A stretch of DNA of 64,000 nucleotides, from NCBI RefSeq assembly GCF_040892545.1, contig NZ_CP156079.1, positions 4,375,501 through 4,439,500 of the forward strand, given 5' to 3'. This stretch comes from Paracidovorax avenae (GTDB taxonomy: Bacteria > Pseudomonadota > Gammaproteobacteria > Burkholderiales > Burkholderiaceae_C). This document shows, piece by piece, positions 1 to 9,080 of the stretch. How positions within the stretch are numbered: the first letter of the stretch is position 1; every line of letters starts with the position of its first letter. A program made the translations under genes and the position numbers. A model generated the notes under the pieces. It was not told where the DNA came from and did not search any database. It saw nothing but the letters and a program-made list of their open reading frames with translations.

Positions 1-366
1 TACGAGACCGACGTGATCGTCGGCACGCTGGACTACGGCCGCGTGCGCGTGGCCAGCGCCACCATGGGCTTCAAGCACCGGCAACTCGACCCCGGCCCCG
101 TGCTCGCCGGCATCGCGCAGCCCAATTTCCTGCTCAAGATCATTCCCCACGTCGATGGCACGCCGCGCATCTGCGAACTGGTGCGCTACCACATGGTCGA
201 TGTGACCCTGCACGGCGCCTGGACGGCCCCGGCCTCGCTGGAGCTGCATCCGCACGCGCTGGCGCCCGTGGCCGACCTGCCGGTGCGCAAGGTGGAATCC
301 GCCGTGCACTACATCGCCGACATGACGCTGGCCCTGGGCACCGTGGAACACGACTACCTCGCCTGA
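1..366 (+). CDS. adc: Acetoacetate decarboxylase, C-terminal part (5' end outside window)
   Basis: Converts acetoacetate to acetone and CO2, or is a family relative with another beta-keto acid substrate. Only the last 121 codons are present, and the reading frame is open from base 1. The segment with [11 protein letters not shown] followed by a conserved beta-rich stretch and the closing GTVEHDYLA fits the C-terminal half of the family. The catalytic lysine lies upstream and cannot be checked. It sits 65 bases before a 3-hydroxybutyrate dehydrogenase on the same strand, a common pairing in Comamonadaceae and Burkholderiales that suggests shared ketone-body or PHB metabolism. Confidence 0.85.
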   Translation, partial: YETDVIVGTLDYGRVRVASATMGFKHRQLDPGPVLAGIAQPNFLLKIIPHVDGTPRICELVRYHMVDVTLHGAWTAPASLELHPHALAPVADLPVRKVESAVHYIADMTLALGTVEHDYLA

Positions 367-431
367 CCGGCCCGCCTTCCCCGCTTCCATTCATCCATCC
401 GCACATCCAACCCAACCCCGAGGACATTCCC

Positions 432-1214
432 ATGCAACTCAAGGACAAGGTCGCTTTCATCACCGGCTCGGCCAGCGGCATCGGCAAGGAAATCGCCACC
501 CTCTTCGCGAAGGAAGGCGCCAAGGTCGTCATCGCCGACCTGAACAAGGACGCCGCCACCGCCACCGCGGATGAACTCAAGGCCACCGGCGCACAGGCCC
601 TGGGCGTGGCCGTCGATGTGACGGACGAGGCCCAGGTGGACGCCGCTGTCGAGGAGGCCGCCAAGGCCTTCGGCGGCATCGACATCCTGGTCAGCAACGC
701 CGGCATCCAGATCGTGCACCCGGTCGAGGAATTCAGCTTCGCCGACTGGAAGAAGATGCTCGCCATCCACCTGGACGGCGCCTTCCTCACCACGCGCGCC
801 TGCCTCAAGCACATGTATGCGCAGGGCCGCGGCGGCAGCGTGATCTACATGGGCTCGGTGCACTCCAAGGAAGCCTCCAAGCTCAAGGCCCCCTACGTGA
901 CGGCCAAGCACGGCCTGATCGGCCTGTGCAAGACCGTGGCCAAGGAAGGCGCTGCCAAGGGCGTGCGCGCCAACGTGATCTGCCCCGGCTTCGTGCGCAC
1001 GCCCCTCGTGGAAAAGCAGATCCCCGAGCAGGCGAAGACGCTGGGCATCACCGAGGACGAAGTCGTGAAGAACGTCATGCTCAAGGAAACGGTGGACGGC
1101 GAATTCACCACCACCGACGACGTCGCGCGCGCCGCCCTGCTGTTCGCCGCGTTCCCCACGAATGCGCTCACCGGCCAGTCGCTGGTGGTGAGCCACGGCT
1201 GGTTCATGCAGTAA
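432..1214 (+). CDS. bdhA: D-3-hydroxybutyrate dehydrogenase (SDR family)
   Basis: Cytosolic NAD-dependent oxidation of D-3-hydroxybutyrate to acetoacetate, part of PHB or ketone-body turnover. The 260 residues are the usual classical-SDR length. The cofactor motif TGSASGIG lies at residues 11-18, NAG at 89-91, and the catalytic set is S142, Y155 and K159. A GAGGA ribosome-binding site lies about seven bases before the ATG. It follows the acetoacetate decarboxylase in the same direction, so product and substrate are shared between the neighbours. The assignment to 3-hydroxybutyrate rather than another SDR substrate rests on overall sequence character and this context. Confidence 0.9.
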   Translation: MQLKDKVAFITGSASGIGKEIATLFAKEGAKVVIADLNKDAATATADELKATGAQALGVAVDVTDEAQVDAAVEEAAKAFGGIDILVSNAGIQIVHPVEEFSFADWKKMLAIHLDGAFLTTRACLKHMYAQGRGGSVIYMGSVHSKEASKLKAPYVTAKHGLIGLCKTVAKEGAAKGVRANVICPGFVRTPLVEKQIPEQAKTLGITEDEVVKNVMLKETVDGEFTTTDDVARAALLFAAFPTNALTGQSLVVSHGWFMQ

Positions 1215-1232
1215 AGCGCCGGGGCCGGGGCG

Positions 1233-1586
1233 TCACGCGGGCTCCAGCGGACAGGCGAGCGCGATGCGCCCGGCCAGCACGGCCCGCAACTCCGTGAGCG
1301 CAGCGATGCGCGCGTCGATCTCGGTCAGCTTGTGCGCCAGCACCGCCGCCAGCGCGGGCGCGGGATCCGGCGCATCCCACAGCTGCGGCAGGCGCTCGCC
1401 GATCTCCGCCAGCGTGAAGCCGAGCTGCTGCGCGGTGCGGATGTACTGCACCAGCATCACCGCCTCCGGGGGATAGTCCCGATAGCCGTTGTCCTGGCGG
1501 CGGGCCCGGATGAGCCCCCGCTGCTCGTAGAAGCGCAGTGCCTCCCGGCTGAGGCCCGACAGTTCGGCCAGTTCTCCGATGCGCAT
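1233..1586 (-). CDS. MerR-family transcriptional regulator
   Basis: A 117-residue regulator with an N-terminal winged HTH (MRIGELAELSGLSREALRFY and onward) and a C-terminal coiled-coil dimerisation helix that includes LAAVLAHKLTEIDARI. Only one cysteine is present, near the C-terminus, so the paired metal-binding cysteines of CueR or ZntR are missing and a metal sensor is unlikely. It is divergent from a small membrane protein, and a strong MerR-type dyad lies between them. It probably controls that gene and itself. The effector is unknown. Confidence 0.85.
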   Translation of the reverse strand: MRIGELAELSGLSREALRFYEQRGLIRARRQDNGYRDYPPEAVMLVQYIRTAQQLGFTLAEIGERLPQLWDAPDPAPALAAVLAHKLTEIDARIAALTELRAVLAGRIALACPLEPA

Positions 1587-1628
1587 GCGTGCAGCCGCCC
1601 CGCAGCGCGTGCGGAACGAAAAAAGTGG

Positions 1629-1660
1629 TTGACCCTGAAGCTTACTTCAGGGTGGAAGCT
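1629..1660 (+). promoter_or_regulatory. MerR-type operator/promoter
   Basis: TTGACC at 1629-1634 reads as a -35 element that runs into a perfect inverted repeat: ACCCTGAAG at 1632-1640, a four-base centre, and CTTCAGGGT at 1645-1653. A dyad placed in a long spacer just after the -35 is the classic arrangement at promoters activated by MerR proteins through DNA untwisting. The -10 near 1654-1660 is weak. The element reads toward the membrane protein at 1693 and lies 43 bases upstream of the MerR gene start. Confidence 0.7.
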
Positions 1661-1692
1661 CGCGCCCTCTTCCACCACCTGCGAATGCACCG

Positions 1693-2130
1693 ATGACTCC
1701 CTCCTCCTATCTCCGGATCGTGCGCGCCAGCGCCTGGTACGACCTGCTGGTCACCTGGCCCTTCGCCCTGCCCTGGACCTTCGCCTGGCTGTACGCGCAA
1801 CTGGCCGCCCTCGCGCTCTACTGGCAGCTGCCCGGCACCGTCCACCCGCTGGACGCCACGCACATGCTCTTGGCCAACCTGCTGGGCGCCGTCGTGGTGT
1901 CTTGGTCCCTGGCAAGGCTGCTGTCGCCCTCCGTCCTGCTGGGCCGCCTCGACGCCCTGGCCCGGCTGCTGTTCGCCGCCGCACAGATCCATGCCGTGGT
2001 GCAAGGCACCAGCGCGATCGTGCTGGGATTCACGGTGTTCGAGCTGGTCTTCGGCGTGCTGCAATGCCTGCCCGTCACCCGGCAGCGCCCCGCGGAATCC
2101 TCGGGTTTTACAACTGCTTTCCAGCATTGA
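1693..2130 (+). CDS. Small membrane protein of unknown function
   Basis: 145 residues with four likely hydrophobic segments, at roughly residues 15-40, 55-80, 85-105 and 108-130. I do not recognise the family. It is the only gene between the MerR-type operator and the Hsp70 operon, so it is the likely target of the divergent MerR regulator. The C-terminal tail (residues 131-145) is hydrophilic. Confidence 0.6.
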   Translation: MTPSSYLRIVRASAWYDLLVTWPFALPWTFAWLYAQLAALALYWQLPGTVHPLDATHMLLANLLGAVVVSWSLARLLSPSVLLGRLDALARLLFAAAQIHAVVQGTSAIVLGFTVFELVFGVLQCLPVTRQRPAESSGFTTAFQH

Positions 2131-2209
2131 AGACAATAGCGGTCACAAGGCCCGGCGCCAGGCCGGCCCACCTGCTGCCCGTCGCGCCCCCTGGCGCCAC
2201 CACAGACCC

Positions 2210-2812
2210 ATGACCGAACCCCAAGAACTCCCCTTCCTCTCCCGCCTCTCCCTGGCCATCGGCAGCTTCTTCGCCCTGCTGGGCGACGGCCGCCTGGCCG
2301 CGCGCGTGCAGGCGTTGCGCAGCGGTGCGCCGCTGGCCAGCGAAGTGCCGCCGCCCGCGCCCGCGCCGGCCCCCGTGCAGGCGCCCCCGCCGCCCGCCCC
2401 GGTGCCGGCCCCCGCCCCCGTACGCGCCACGGCCGACGTCGATGCCGCCCTGCAACTGCTGGCCCTGCTGCAGCGCGAATCGCGCTTCGTCGATTTCCTG
2501 CAGGAAGACATCGGCGCCTACTCCGATGCCGACGTCGGCGGCGCAGCGCGCCTGCTGCACGGCGGCGCCCGCAAGGTGCTGCAGGACGCCTTCGACCTCG
2601 AACCCGTGCGCACCGAAGCCGAAGGCAGCCGCCTGACCCTGCCGGCCGGCTTCGATGCCGCCGCCGTGCGCGTCACCGGCAACGTGGTCGGCCAGCCGCC
2701 GTTCACCGGCACCCTGCAGCACAAGGGCTGGCGCGCCACCGCCGTGCGCCTGCCCGCCCTCACCGAAGGGCACGACACCCGCGTGATCGCCCCCGCGGAG
2801 GTCGAACTGTGA
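2210..2812 (+). CDS. DUF2760 protein, first gene of the Hsp70 operon
   Basis: 200 residues. The N-terminus is LPFLSRLSLAIGSFFALLGD, followed by a Pro/Ala-rich linker at about residues 42-76 and a globular C-terminal domain (residues 80-200) of the DUF2760 type. The ATG at 2210 is chosen because the domain begins there; the frame stays open further upstream, but that part overlaps the preceding gene. The stop overlaps the GTG start of the next gene by four bases, which implies translational coupling. The function is unknown. From its constant pairing with divergent Hsp70 genes, it may be a partner or recruiter for them. Confidence 0.8.
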   Translation: MTEPQELPFLSRLSLAIGSFFALLGDGRLAARVQALRSGAPLASEVPPPAPAPAPVQAPPPPAPVPAPAPVRATADVDAALQLLALLQRESRFVDFLQEDIGAYSDADVGGAARLLHGGARKVLQDAFDLEPVRTEAEGSRLTLPAGFDAAAVRVTGNVVGQPPFTGTLQHKGWRATAVRLPALTEGHDTRVIAPAEVEL

Positions 2813-4641
2813 GCGAAGCGAAATACGCCATCGGCATCGACCTCGGCACCACGCACAGCGCGCTCTCCTGGATCGATCTGCACAGCGAGGGCGCCGCGCC
2901 CGACATCCTGCCCGTCGCCCAGCAAAGCGGCCCCGGCGCCGTGCAGGACTATTCCCTGCTGCCCTCCTTCCTCTACGTGCCGCACGACAGCGAATTCGCG
3001 CCCGGCGACCTGGCCCTGCCGTGGAACGCCGCGCCCGGCCGCATCACCGGCGAGTGGGCGCGCAGCCACGGCGCGCTGACGCCGATCCGCCTCGTCTCCA
3101 GCGCCAAGAGCTGGCTCGGCCATGCCGGCGTGGACCGCCGCGCCGGCATCCTGCCGGCCGACGCACCGCCCGAGGTCGAACGCATCTCGCCGCTGGCCGC
3201 CAGCACCCACTACCTGCAGCACCTGCGCGACGCCTGGAACCACCGCCACCCCGAGGCGCCGTTCGACCAGCAATCCGTCACCGTCACCATCCCCGCATCG
3301 TTCGACCCGGCCGCGCGCGAGCTCACGGCCGAAGCCGCCCAGGCCGCCGGCTACCACGGCATCACCCTGCTGGAAGAACCCCAGGCCGCGCTCTACAGCT
3401 GGATCGCCGCAAGCGCGGGCGACTGGCGCAAGCAGGTACAGGTGGGCGACGTGATCCTCGTCGTCGATGTCGGCGGCGGCACCAGCGACTTCTCGCTCAT
3501 CGCCGTCACCGAAGACGCCGGCAACCTGCAACTGAACCGCGTGGCCGTGGGCGAACACATCCTGCTCGGCGGCGACAACATGGACCTGGCCCTGGCCCAC
3601 GGCGTAGCGCGCGGCCTGGCCGCCGAAGGCAAACAGCTCGACCCCTGGCAGATGCGCGCGCTCACCTATGCGTGCCGCCTGGCCAAGGAACAGCTTCTCA
3701 GCGACCCGGGCCTGCAGAGCGTGCCCCTGGTCGTGCCCAGCCGCGGCTCCAAGCTCATCGGCGGCTCCATCCGCACGGAGCTGCAGCGCGAGTTGCTTTC
3801 CACCATCCTGCTCGAAGGCTTCTTCCCGGCCGTCGAGAGCAGCGCCCGGCCCATCACCCGCCCGCGCGCCGGCCTCACGCAGATCGGCCTGCCCTACGCG
3901 CAGGATGCCGCCGTCACCCGCCACCTCGCCGCGCTGCTGGGCCGCCAGGCCGGTGCCACCGCGCAGCTGCCGGGCTTCGCCCAGCCCGAGGGCGCGACCT
4001 TCCTGCACCCCACGGCCGTGCTGTTCAACGGCGGCGTGTTCAAGTCCGGACTGCTGGCCGACCGCGTGCTCTCCACGCTCAACGCCTGGCTCGCCGCCGA
4101 CGGCGCGCCCCCCGCCCGCCTGCTGCAGGGCGCCGACATGGACCACGCCGTAGCGCGCGGCGCCGCCTACTACGGCCAGGTGCGCCAGGGCCGCGGCATC
4201 CGCATCCGCGGCGGCACGGCCCAGGCCTATTACGTCGGCATCGAATCCAGCATGCCCGCCGTGCCCGGCCTGGAGCCGCCCGTGCAGGCCCTGTGCGTCG
4301 CGCCCTTCGGCATGGAAGAAGGCTCCGAGGCGCCGCTGCCGCCGCAGCAACTGGGCCTCGTGGTCGGCGAATCCGTGCGCTTCCGCTTCTTCGGGTCGTC
4401 CGTGCGGCGGGGCGACCAGCCCGGCACGCTGCTGGAATTCTGGTCGCCCGAAGAACTGCAGGAACTCGCGCAGATCGAGGCCACGCTGCCCGCCGAAGGC
4501 CGCGCCGCGGGCGAGGTCGTGCCCGTGCAGCTGCGCGCGCGCGTGACCGACATCGGCACGCTGGAGCTGCTGGCACAAGCAAGTGTTGGTGCATCCGGCG
4601 GCGCGCAGTGGAAGGTGGAGTTCGACGTCCGCGACGCGTGA
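2809..4641 (+). CDS. Divergent Hsp70-family ATPase (610 aa)
   Basis: An actin/Hsp70-fold ATPase. The phosphate-1 motif GIDLGTTHS lies at residues 9-17, LLEEPQAALYSW is the linker-side helix, and phosphate-2 DVGGGTSDFSLI is near residue 220. The C-terminal third looks beta-rich and includes a RARVTDIGTLEL stretch, but the DnaK lid and EEVD-like tail are absent. The GTG start lies in a GTGA overlap with the DUF2760 gene, and the stop overlaps the next ATG (TGATG). It is not DnaK or HscA, because no DnaJ or GrpE gene is nearby. Client and role are unknown. Confidence 0.85.
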   Translation: MSEAKYAIGIDLGTTHSALSWIDLHSEGAAPDILPVAQQSGPGAVQDYSLLPSFLYVPHDSEFAPGDLALPWNAAPGRITGEWARSHGALTPIRLVSSAKSWLGHAGVDRRAGILPADAPPEVERISPLAASTHYLQHLRDAWNHRHPEAPFDQQSVTVTIPASFDPAARELTAEAAQAAGYHGITLLEEPQAALYSWIAASAGDWRKQVQVGDVILVVDVGGGTSDFSLIAVTEDAGNLQLNRVAVGEHILLGGDNMDLALAHGVARGLAAEGKQLDPWQMRALTYACRLAKEQLLSDPGLQSVPLVVPSRGSKLIGGSIRTELQRELLSTILLEGFFPAVESSARPITRPRAGLTQIGLPYAQDAAVTRHLAALLGRQAGATAQLPGFAQPEGATFLHPTAVLFNGGVFKSGLLADRVLSTLNAWLAADGAPPARLLQGADMDHAVARGAAYYGQVRQGRGIRIRGGTAQAYYVGIESSMPAVPGLEPPVQALCVAPFGMEEGSEAPLPPQQLGLVVGESVRFRFFGSSVRRGDQPGTLLEFWSPEELQELAQIEATLPAEGRAAGEVVPVQLRARVTDIGTLELLAQASVGASGGAQWKVEFDVRDA

Positions 4642-7508
4642 TGGCCGCCGCCTTCCGCATCGGCATCGACCTGGGCACGACCCACACCGTGCTCGCGTTC
4701 GCGCCCCTGGGCGCGGACGACATCCAGGTCTTCCCCATCCCGCAGAGCATCGCGGCCGGCGAGGTCGCGCCGCGGCCCCTGCTGCCCTCGCTGCGCTTCC
4801 ATCCGGCCGAAGGCGCGCTCGCGGCGGCCGACCTGCCCCTGCCCTGGCCATCGCAGGAGCCCGCCATCCTCGGCGCCTTCGCGCGCGAACTCGGCCAGCA
4901 GACGCCCGGCCGGCTCGTCGCCAGCGCCAAGAGCTGGCTGTCGCACCCCGCCGTGGACCGCACCGCCGCCATCCTGCCCTGGGGCGCGCCGGATGAGGTG
5001 CCCAAGGTCTCCCCGCTGGAGGCCAGCGCCAGCTACCTGCGCCACCTGCGCCACGCCTGGGACCACGCCCATCCCGAGGCCCCCCTCGCGCAGCAGCCCA
5101 CCGTGCTCACCGTACCCGCCTCGTTCGACGAAGGCGCGCGCCAGCTCACCCTGCAGGCCGCCGCACTCGCCGGCCTGGGAGCCGTCCACCTCATCGAAGA
5201 ACCGCAGGCCGCGTTCTACGACTGGGTCTTTGCCCACCGCGCCGGCCTCGCCAGCCAGCTGGCCCACACGCGCCGCCTGCTCGTGGTCGATGTGGGCGGC
5301 GGCACTACCGACCTCACGCTCATCGACGTCACGCTGGACGCCGCCGGCCAGCCCCAGCTTGCCCGCACCGGCGTGGGCGACCACCTCGTGCTCGGCGGCG
5401 ACAACATGGACCTCGCGCTCGCCCGCTGGATCGAGCCGCGGCTGTCGGGCGGGCCCACGGGCCAACCAGGCCACCCCGGTCAGCCAGCGCATGCCCCGCT
5501 CTCGGCCATCCAGCTCGCGCAACTCACCCAGCGCTGCCGCAGCGCCAAGGAGCGCCTGCTCGCCCCGAGCGGCCCCGCGGAGACCACCGTCACGCTCCAG
5601 GGCAGCGGCAGCCGGCTGATCGGCGGCGCGCGCTCCGCCACCCTCACGCGCGCCGACGTGGACCGGCTGCTGGTCGAAGGATTTTTCCCGCAGGTCGCGG
5701 CGGATGCGCAGCCCCTGCGTGCCCGTGGCGCCCTCGTCGAATTCGGCCTGCCCTACGCCCACGACGCCGCCATCACCCGCCACATCGCCGCCTTCCTGCA
5801 GCGCCAGGGCGGCGCCCTGCCCGACACCGTGCTGCTCAACGGCGGCGTGTTCCACGCCCGGGCCCTGCGCGATCGCCTGCTCGCCACCCTGCGCGCCTGG
5901 CAACCGGCCGGCGCCCCGCCCATCCGCCTACTGGAGGTCGATGCCCCCCGCCTCGACGCCGCCGTCGCACGCGGCGCCGTCGCCTACGCCATGGCCCGCG
6001 CCGGCAGCGCGCCGCGCATCCGCAGCAGCGCGGCCCGCGCCTACTACCTCGCGCTCGACGGCGGCCAGGGCGTCTGCGTGCTGCCGCACGGCACGCCCGA
6101 GGGCGACACCGTGCGGCTCGCGGACCGGCGCTTCCGCCTGCGCCTGGGCCGGCCCGTGCGCTTCAACCTGGTCACCAGCGCCACCGATCGCCACCACGGT
6201 GCGGGGGACCTCGTGGACTTGCAGGACGGCGACGAAGGCCTGCAGCGCCTGCCCCCCATCGCCACCGTGCTGCCAAAAACGCAGGCGCGCGGTGCGGCAC
6301 AGGTCGAGGTACAGCTCGAGGCCCGCATCACCGACGTCGGCACGCTGGAAATGCACTGCGTCGCCGTGAACGCCCCGCAGCCTCAGCGCTGGCAGCTCGA
6401 ATTCCAGCTGCGCGGCGATGCGGCCACGCAGGATGCGCATGACGACGGGGACGCAGGTGCCGACGCGAATACCGGCGCCAGGACCGCTTCCGCCGCATCC
6501 CCATCCAAGGCCACGGCCACAACCCACCCCCGCCTGCCCGAAGCCCTCGCCGCCATCGACCGCGTCTATGGCGGCAAGAAGCAACAGGGCGTAGATGCGA
6601 AAGAGGTCCGCCAGCTGCGTGCCACCCTGGAGCGCCTGCTCGGCGACCGCGCCGCCTGGCCCACCCCTTTGCTGCGCACCCTGTTCGGCGCCCTGCTGCA
6701 GGGCGCCAAGCGCCGCCGCCGCTCCGCCCAGCACGAACGCACCTGGTTCAACCTCGTCGGCTTCACCCTGCGCCCCGGCTTCGGCGACCCGCTCGACGGC
6801 TGGCGCATGCAGCAGATGTGGGAGTTGTTCGGCCCCGGCATCGCCCACAGCGACGACAGCCAGCAATGGTCCGAATGGTGGACCCTCTGGCGCCGCATCG
6901 CGGGCGGCCTGGACGCCGAAGCACAGCAGATGGTGTACGACGTCATCGCCTACTACCTGCAGCCCGCGGGCGGCACCGACATCCCTGCCCCCGAAGGTCC
7001 GCGCATGCAGGCCCCCGACGAACTGCTGCGCATGGCCGCCTCGTTCGAGCGCATCCAGCCAGCCGACAAAATGCAGTTCGGCGGCTGGCTGCTGCAGCGG
7101 CTGAAGCAACAACAGCAACAGCAGCAACCGCAACGCTCCACGGCCGAACTCTGGTGGGCCCTGGGCCGCCTGGGCGCGCGCCAGCCGATGTATGCCAGCG
7201 TGCACCATGTGCTGCCGCCTGACACCGTGCAGGGCTGGCTCGCGCGCATCGAGGCCGACATCGCGCCGGACTGGGCGCGGCACGAGGCTTCAGCTTTCGC
7301 CATGGCCCAGATCGCGCAGGCCACGGGGGACCGGGCGCGGGATCTGCCGGAAGAGGTTCGCCTGCGGATCGCCGGGCAGTTGGAGGCCGCACATGCCGCG
7401 CCAGGCTGGGTGGCGATGGTGCGGGAAGTGACGGTGCTGGACGAGGCGGACCAGCGGCGGGTGTTCGGGGAGGCGTTGCCGCCGGGGCTGGTGTTGGTGC
7501 GAGGGTGA
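4641..7508 (+). CDS. Long Hsp70-family protein with extra C-terminal domain (DUF3731-like)
   Basis: 955 residues. An Hsp70 ATPase half has GIDLGTTHTVL near residue 8 and DVGGGTTDLTLI near 217. It is a diverged copy of the preceding gene. A low-complexity Asp/Ala/Thr linker at roughly residues 590-635 follows. A 320-residue helical C-terminal domain resembles DUF3731 and carries a short glutamine run near residue 825. The start ATG shares its A with the upstream stop. The frame is open far upstream, but only as a shadow of the first Hsp70 gene. The pair probably arose by duplication, with the second copy gaining the C-terminal domain. Confidence 0.85.
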   Translation: MAAAFRIGIDLGTTHTVLAFAPLGADDIQVFPIPQSIAAGEVAPRPLLPSLRFHPAEGALAAADLPLPWPSQEPAILGAFARELGQQTPGRLVASAKSWLSHPAVDRTAAILPWGAPDEVPKVSPLEASASYLRHLRHAWDHAHPEAPLAQQPTVLTVPASFDEGARQLTLQAAALAGLGAVHLIEEPQAAFYDWVFAHRAGLASQLAHTRRLLVVDVGGGTTDLTLIDVTLDAAGQPQLARTGVGDHLVLGGDNMDLALARWIEPRLSGGPTGQPGHPGQPAHAPLSAIQLAQLTQRCRSAKERLLAPSGPAETTVTLQGSGSRLIGGARSATLTRADVDRLLVEGFFPQVAADAQPLRARGALVEFGLPYAHDAAITRHIAAFLQRQGGALPDTVLLNGGVFHARALRDRLLATLRAWQPAGAPPIRLLEVDAPRLDAAVARGAVAYAMARAGSAPRIRSSAARAYYLALDGGQGVCVLPHGTPEGDTVRLADRRFRLRLGRPVRFNLVTSATDRHHGAGDLVDLQDGDEGLQRLPPIATVLPKTQARGAAQVEVQLEARITDVGTLEMHCVAVNAPQPQRWQLEFQLRGDAATQDAHDDGDAGADANTGARTASAASPSKATATTHPRLPEALAAIDRVYGGKKQQGVDAKEVRQLRATLERLLGDRAAWPTPLLRTLFGALLQGAKRRRRSAQHERTWFNLVGFTLRPGFGDPLDGWRMQQMWELFGPGIAHSDDSQQWSEWWTLWRRIAGGLDAEAQQMVYDVIAYYLQPAGGTDIPAPEGPRMQAPDELLRMAASFERIQPADKMQFGGWLLQRLKQQQQQQQPQRSTAELWWALGRLGARQPMYASVHHVLPPDTVQGWLARIEADIAPDWARHEASAFAMAQIAQATGDRARDLPEEVRLRIAGQLEAAHAAPGWVAMVREVTVLDEADQRRVFGEALPPGLVLVRG

Positions 7509-7544
7509 ACCGAACTCTTTCTCGTAGATTTCAGTTGCATGGCA

Positions 7545-7910
7545 GGGCTCAGCGAGGACGCACCGCTCTAACTCAAAAAGAGGCTGGTACCCCAGCGCGG
7601 AGTGGCGTCGGTGGGGAGGGGCCAGCCCTCAACGTAGCTGAACAGTACGGCCTCCGCCTTTTATGGGAGGCTGCTACGCTCAATCAAGTCGCACTCTAGC
7701 GTAACGAAGATGCTCCCGAAAATGGCGTTGTGGCACGCGCCACCCACAACTGGCTGCCCAGGTCCGTGTGCTGAATAACGTCGTGGGGCTTGCATTGGGC
7801 CTGCGCCAGTCCCTCAAGCAAGAGCCCGCCGTCATCCGCTCGCTCATCAAGCAGCAAAGATACGCCTGCTGAAGGCGTCCAGGTAGATGAAGTCGCCCAT
7901 CTCGGCACCT
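7545..7910 (-). pseudogene. Decayed IS3-type transposase (integrase core) remnant
   Basis: Read on the minus strand in shifting frames, this stretch keeps the landmarks of an IS3-family OrfB in the right order. They are YLDAFSRR (about 7860), HTDLGSQ (about 7770), HNAIFGSIFVTLECDLIE (about 7685-7735), KAEAVLFSYVEGW (7622-7663) and TPRWGTSLFLS (about 7575-7605). The intact family would read HSDQGSQ, DNAMAESFFATLE, QAEARMAIFEYIEG and HSALGYLSP. Stops, frameshifts and a deletion between HTDLGSQ and HNAIFGS make it non-functional. I saw no clear terminal inverted repeats. It marks the left edge of the foreign island. Confidence 0.7.
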
Positions 7911-7992
7911 ATGCCATGCCGGCCAGATCGTTCGATCCTAACTCTGCGATCCTCGCCCCAATACACGGTAGGTGGCTGATGAGAGTGTGTTG

Positions 7993-8085
7993 TTGCAAAA
8001 AACAGCACAAGCCTCATACTGTTGTTTTGTACATAAAAATAAATAAATTAAAACATAAATTCAATAGAAAAAAACAATCAAATGG
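7993..8085 (+). promoter_or_regulatory. AT-rich putative promoter of the defence-like operon
   Basis: This is the most AT-rich stretch of the left part of the window. TTGCAA at 7993-7998 and TACTGT at 8017-8022 are 18 bases apart and could be -35 and -10 elements. An A/T run follows through 8085. Nothing else upstream of the five-gene operon looks like a promoter. Such AT-rich, horizontally acquired promoters are typical H-NS/MvaT-type silencing targets; this last point is inference. Confidence 0.35.
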
Positions 8086-8159
8086 TGCAAGGGCAGAGTC
8101 TGAAGGGGCAACGTCCACATAGCCGGGCTGGCGATGTCGTCCAGTTAAACTACCTAGAA

Positions 8160-9080
8160 ATGATTCAGCTACCGTCCGAAGCCCCACCGCAGTTTTCAGG
8201 GCATGAAACTTTTCCGTTGCGTCAGCTCTGGCTCCGCAAGGCGTATGACGCCGTCACGCAGTCTAACGAGCCCGCCTCTCGTTCGGTCTTCGCTGACGAA
8301 GAGGCCATCGTGCGCTTTGGTGTAGGTAAAAACATGGCAATGTCCATAAGGTTTTGGGCGACTGCCTGCGGGATCATCGAAGATGCAGGTGGGTATAGCC
8401 CAACGCGGCTCGGCAACCTCCTGTTCAACAGCAAAAACGGCCTAGACGAGTACTGCGAACGCACGGCAACGACTTGGCTGATGCATTGGCAAGCAGCAAG
8501 CACGCATGAGAAGACCACAACATGGTGGTTCCTCTTTAACCATGTCGCTCAGCAAGTGTTCGATCGCGATTTCATCGTGACGTCGCTGTCGGGCTTGGTT
8601 ACCGAACACAAGCTTCGCATATCAATGGCCACGCTCAAGAGGGACGTTGAGTGCTGCATTCGCAGTTATGTGCCGCGCCTTGGCGGTGACTCGCCTGAAG
8701 AGATGAGCGAACCACTCCTTGGTGAACTTGGGCTCATTCAGCAGAACGCCAAGGGGACCTTCGAGTTCCGTCGTGGATCGAAGCGCTCGTTGCCGGACGG
8801 TGTGTTTGCATACGCGCTGCTCGACTACTGGGAGCGCATGCCTCACGCCGGGTCGGTTATGGCATTCGACCGTGTGGCGTACGACTACGGGTCGCCCGGC
8901 CGCGTATTCAAACTCGATGAGAACGCCGTTGCCGACAGATTGATGGCATTAGAGGATCTAACGCGCGGACAGATTCAATGGACTGAGCAGGCCGGCATTC
9001 GGCAGGTTACGCGACGGGAGTCTGCCCTGAATAGCCTGAGCGACTACAAGTACAAGCTCCTGGAAAGCGCCTATGCGTAA
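8160..9080 (+). CDS. DUF4007 protein, SspB-like candidate nickase
   Basis: 306 residues from the ATG at 8160; an in-frame ATG at 8082 would add 26 residues of unconserved look, and neither has a good ribosome-binding site. The N-terminus FSGHETFPLRQLWLRKAYD and the GVGKNMAMSIRFWATACG stretch are typical of DUF4007. In described sspBCD loci the DUF4007 protein SspB is a DNA nickase needed for single-strand phosphorothioation. Here the same role is inferred from family and gene order. The stop lies eight bases inside the next gene, suggesting coupled translation. Confidence 0.8.
   Translation: MIQLPSEAPPQFSGHETFPLRQLWLRKAYDAVTQSNEPASRSVFADEEAIVRFGVGKNMAMSIRFWATACGIIEDAGGYSPTRLGNLLFNSKNGLDEYCERTATTWLMHWQAASTHEKTTTWWFLFNHVAQQVFDRDFIVTSLSGLVTEHKLRISMATLKRDVECCIRSYVPRLGGDSPEEMSEPLLGELGLIQQNAKGTFEFRRGSKRSLPDGVFAYALLDYWERMPHAGSVMAFDRVAYDYGSPGRVFKLDENAVADRLMALEDLTRGQIQWTEQAGIRQVTRRESALNSLSDYKYKLLESAYA

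Noticed and set aside
2518..4851. A minus-strand open frame of 777 codons opposite the first Hsp70 gene
   Set aside because: Composition is antisense to a clear ATPase gene, with no recognisable domain and no ribosome-binding site.
7095..7140. CAA/CAG repeat giving a glutamine run in the second Hsp70 gene, considered as a phase-variation tract
   Set aside because: It is a trinucleotide repeat in frame and is interrupted, so slippage would not switch the reading frame.
7790..8122. A small plus-strand frame at the island's left edge
   Set aside because: It runs across the transposase relic in the wrong direction and into the AT-rich promoter region; no family features.
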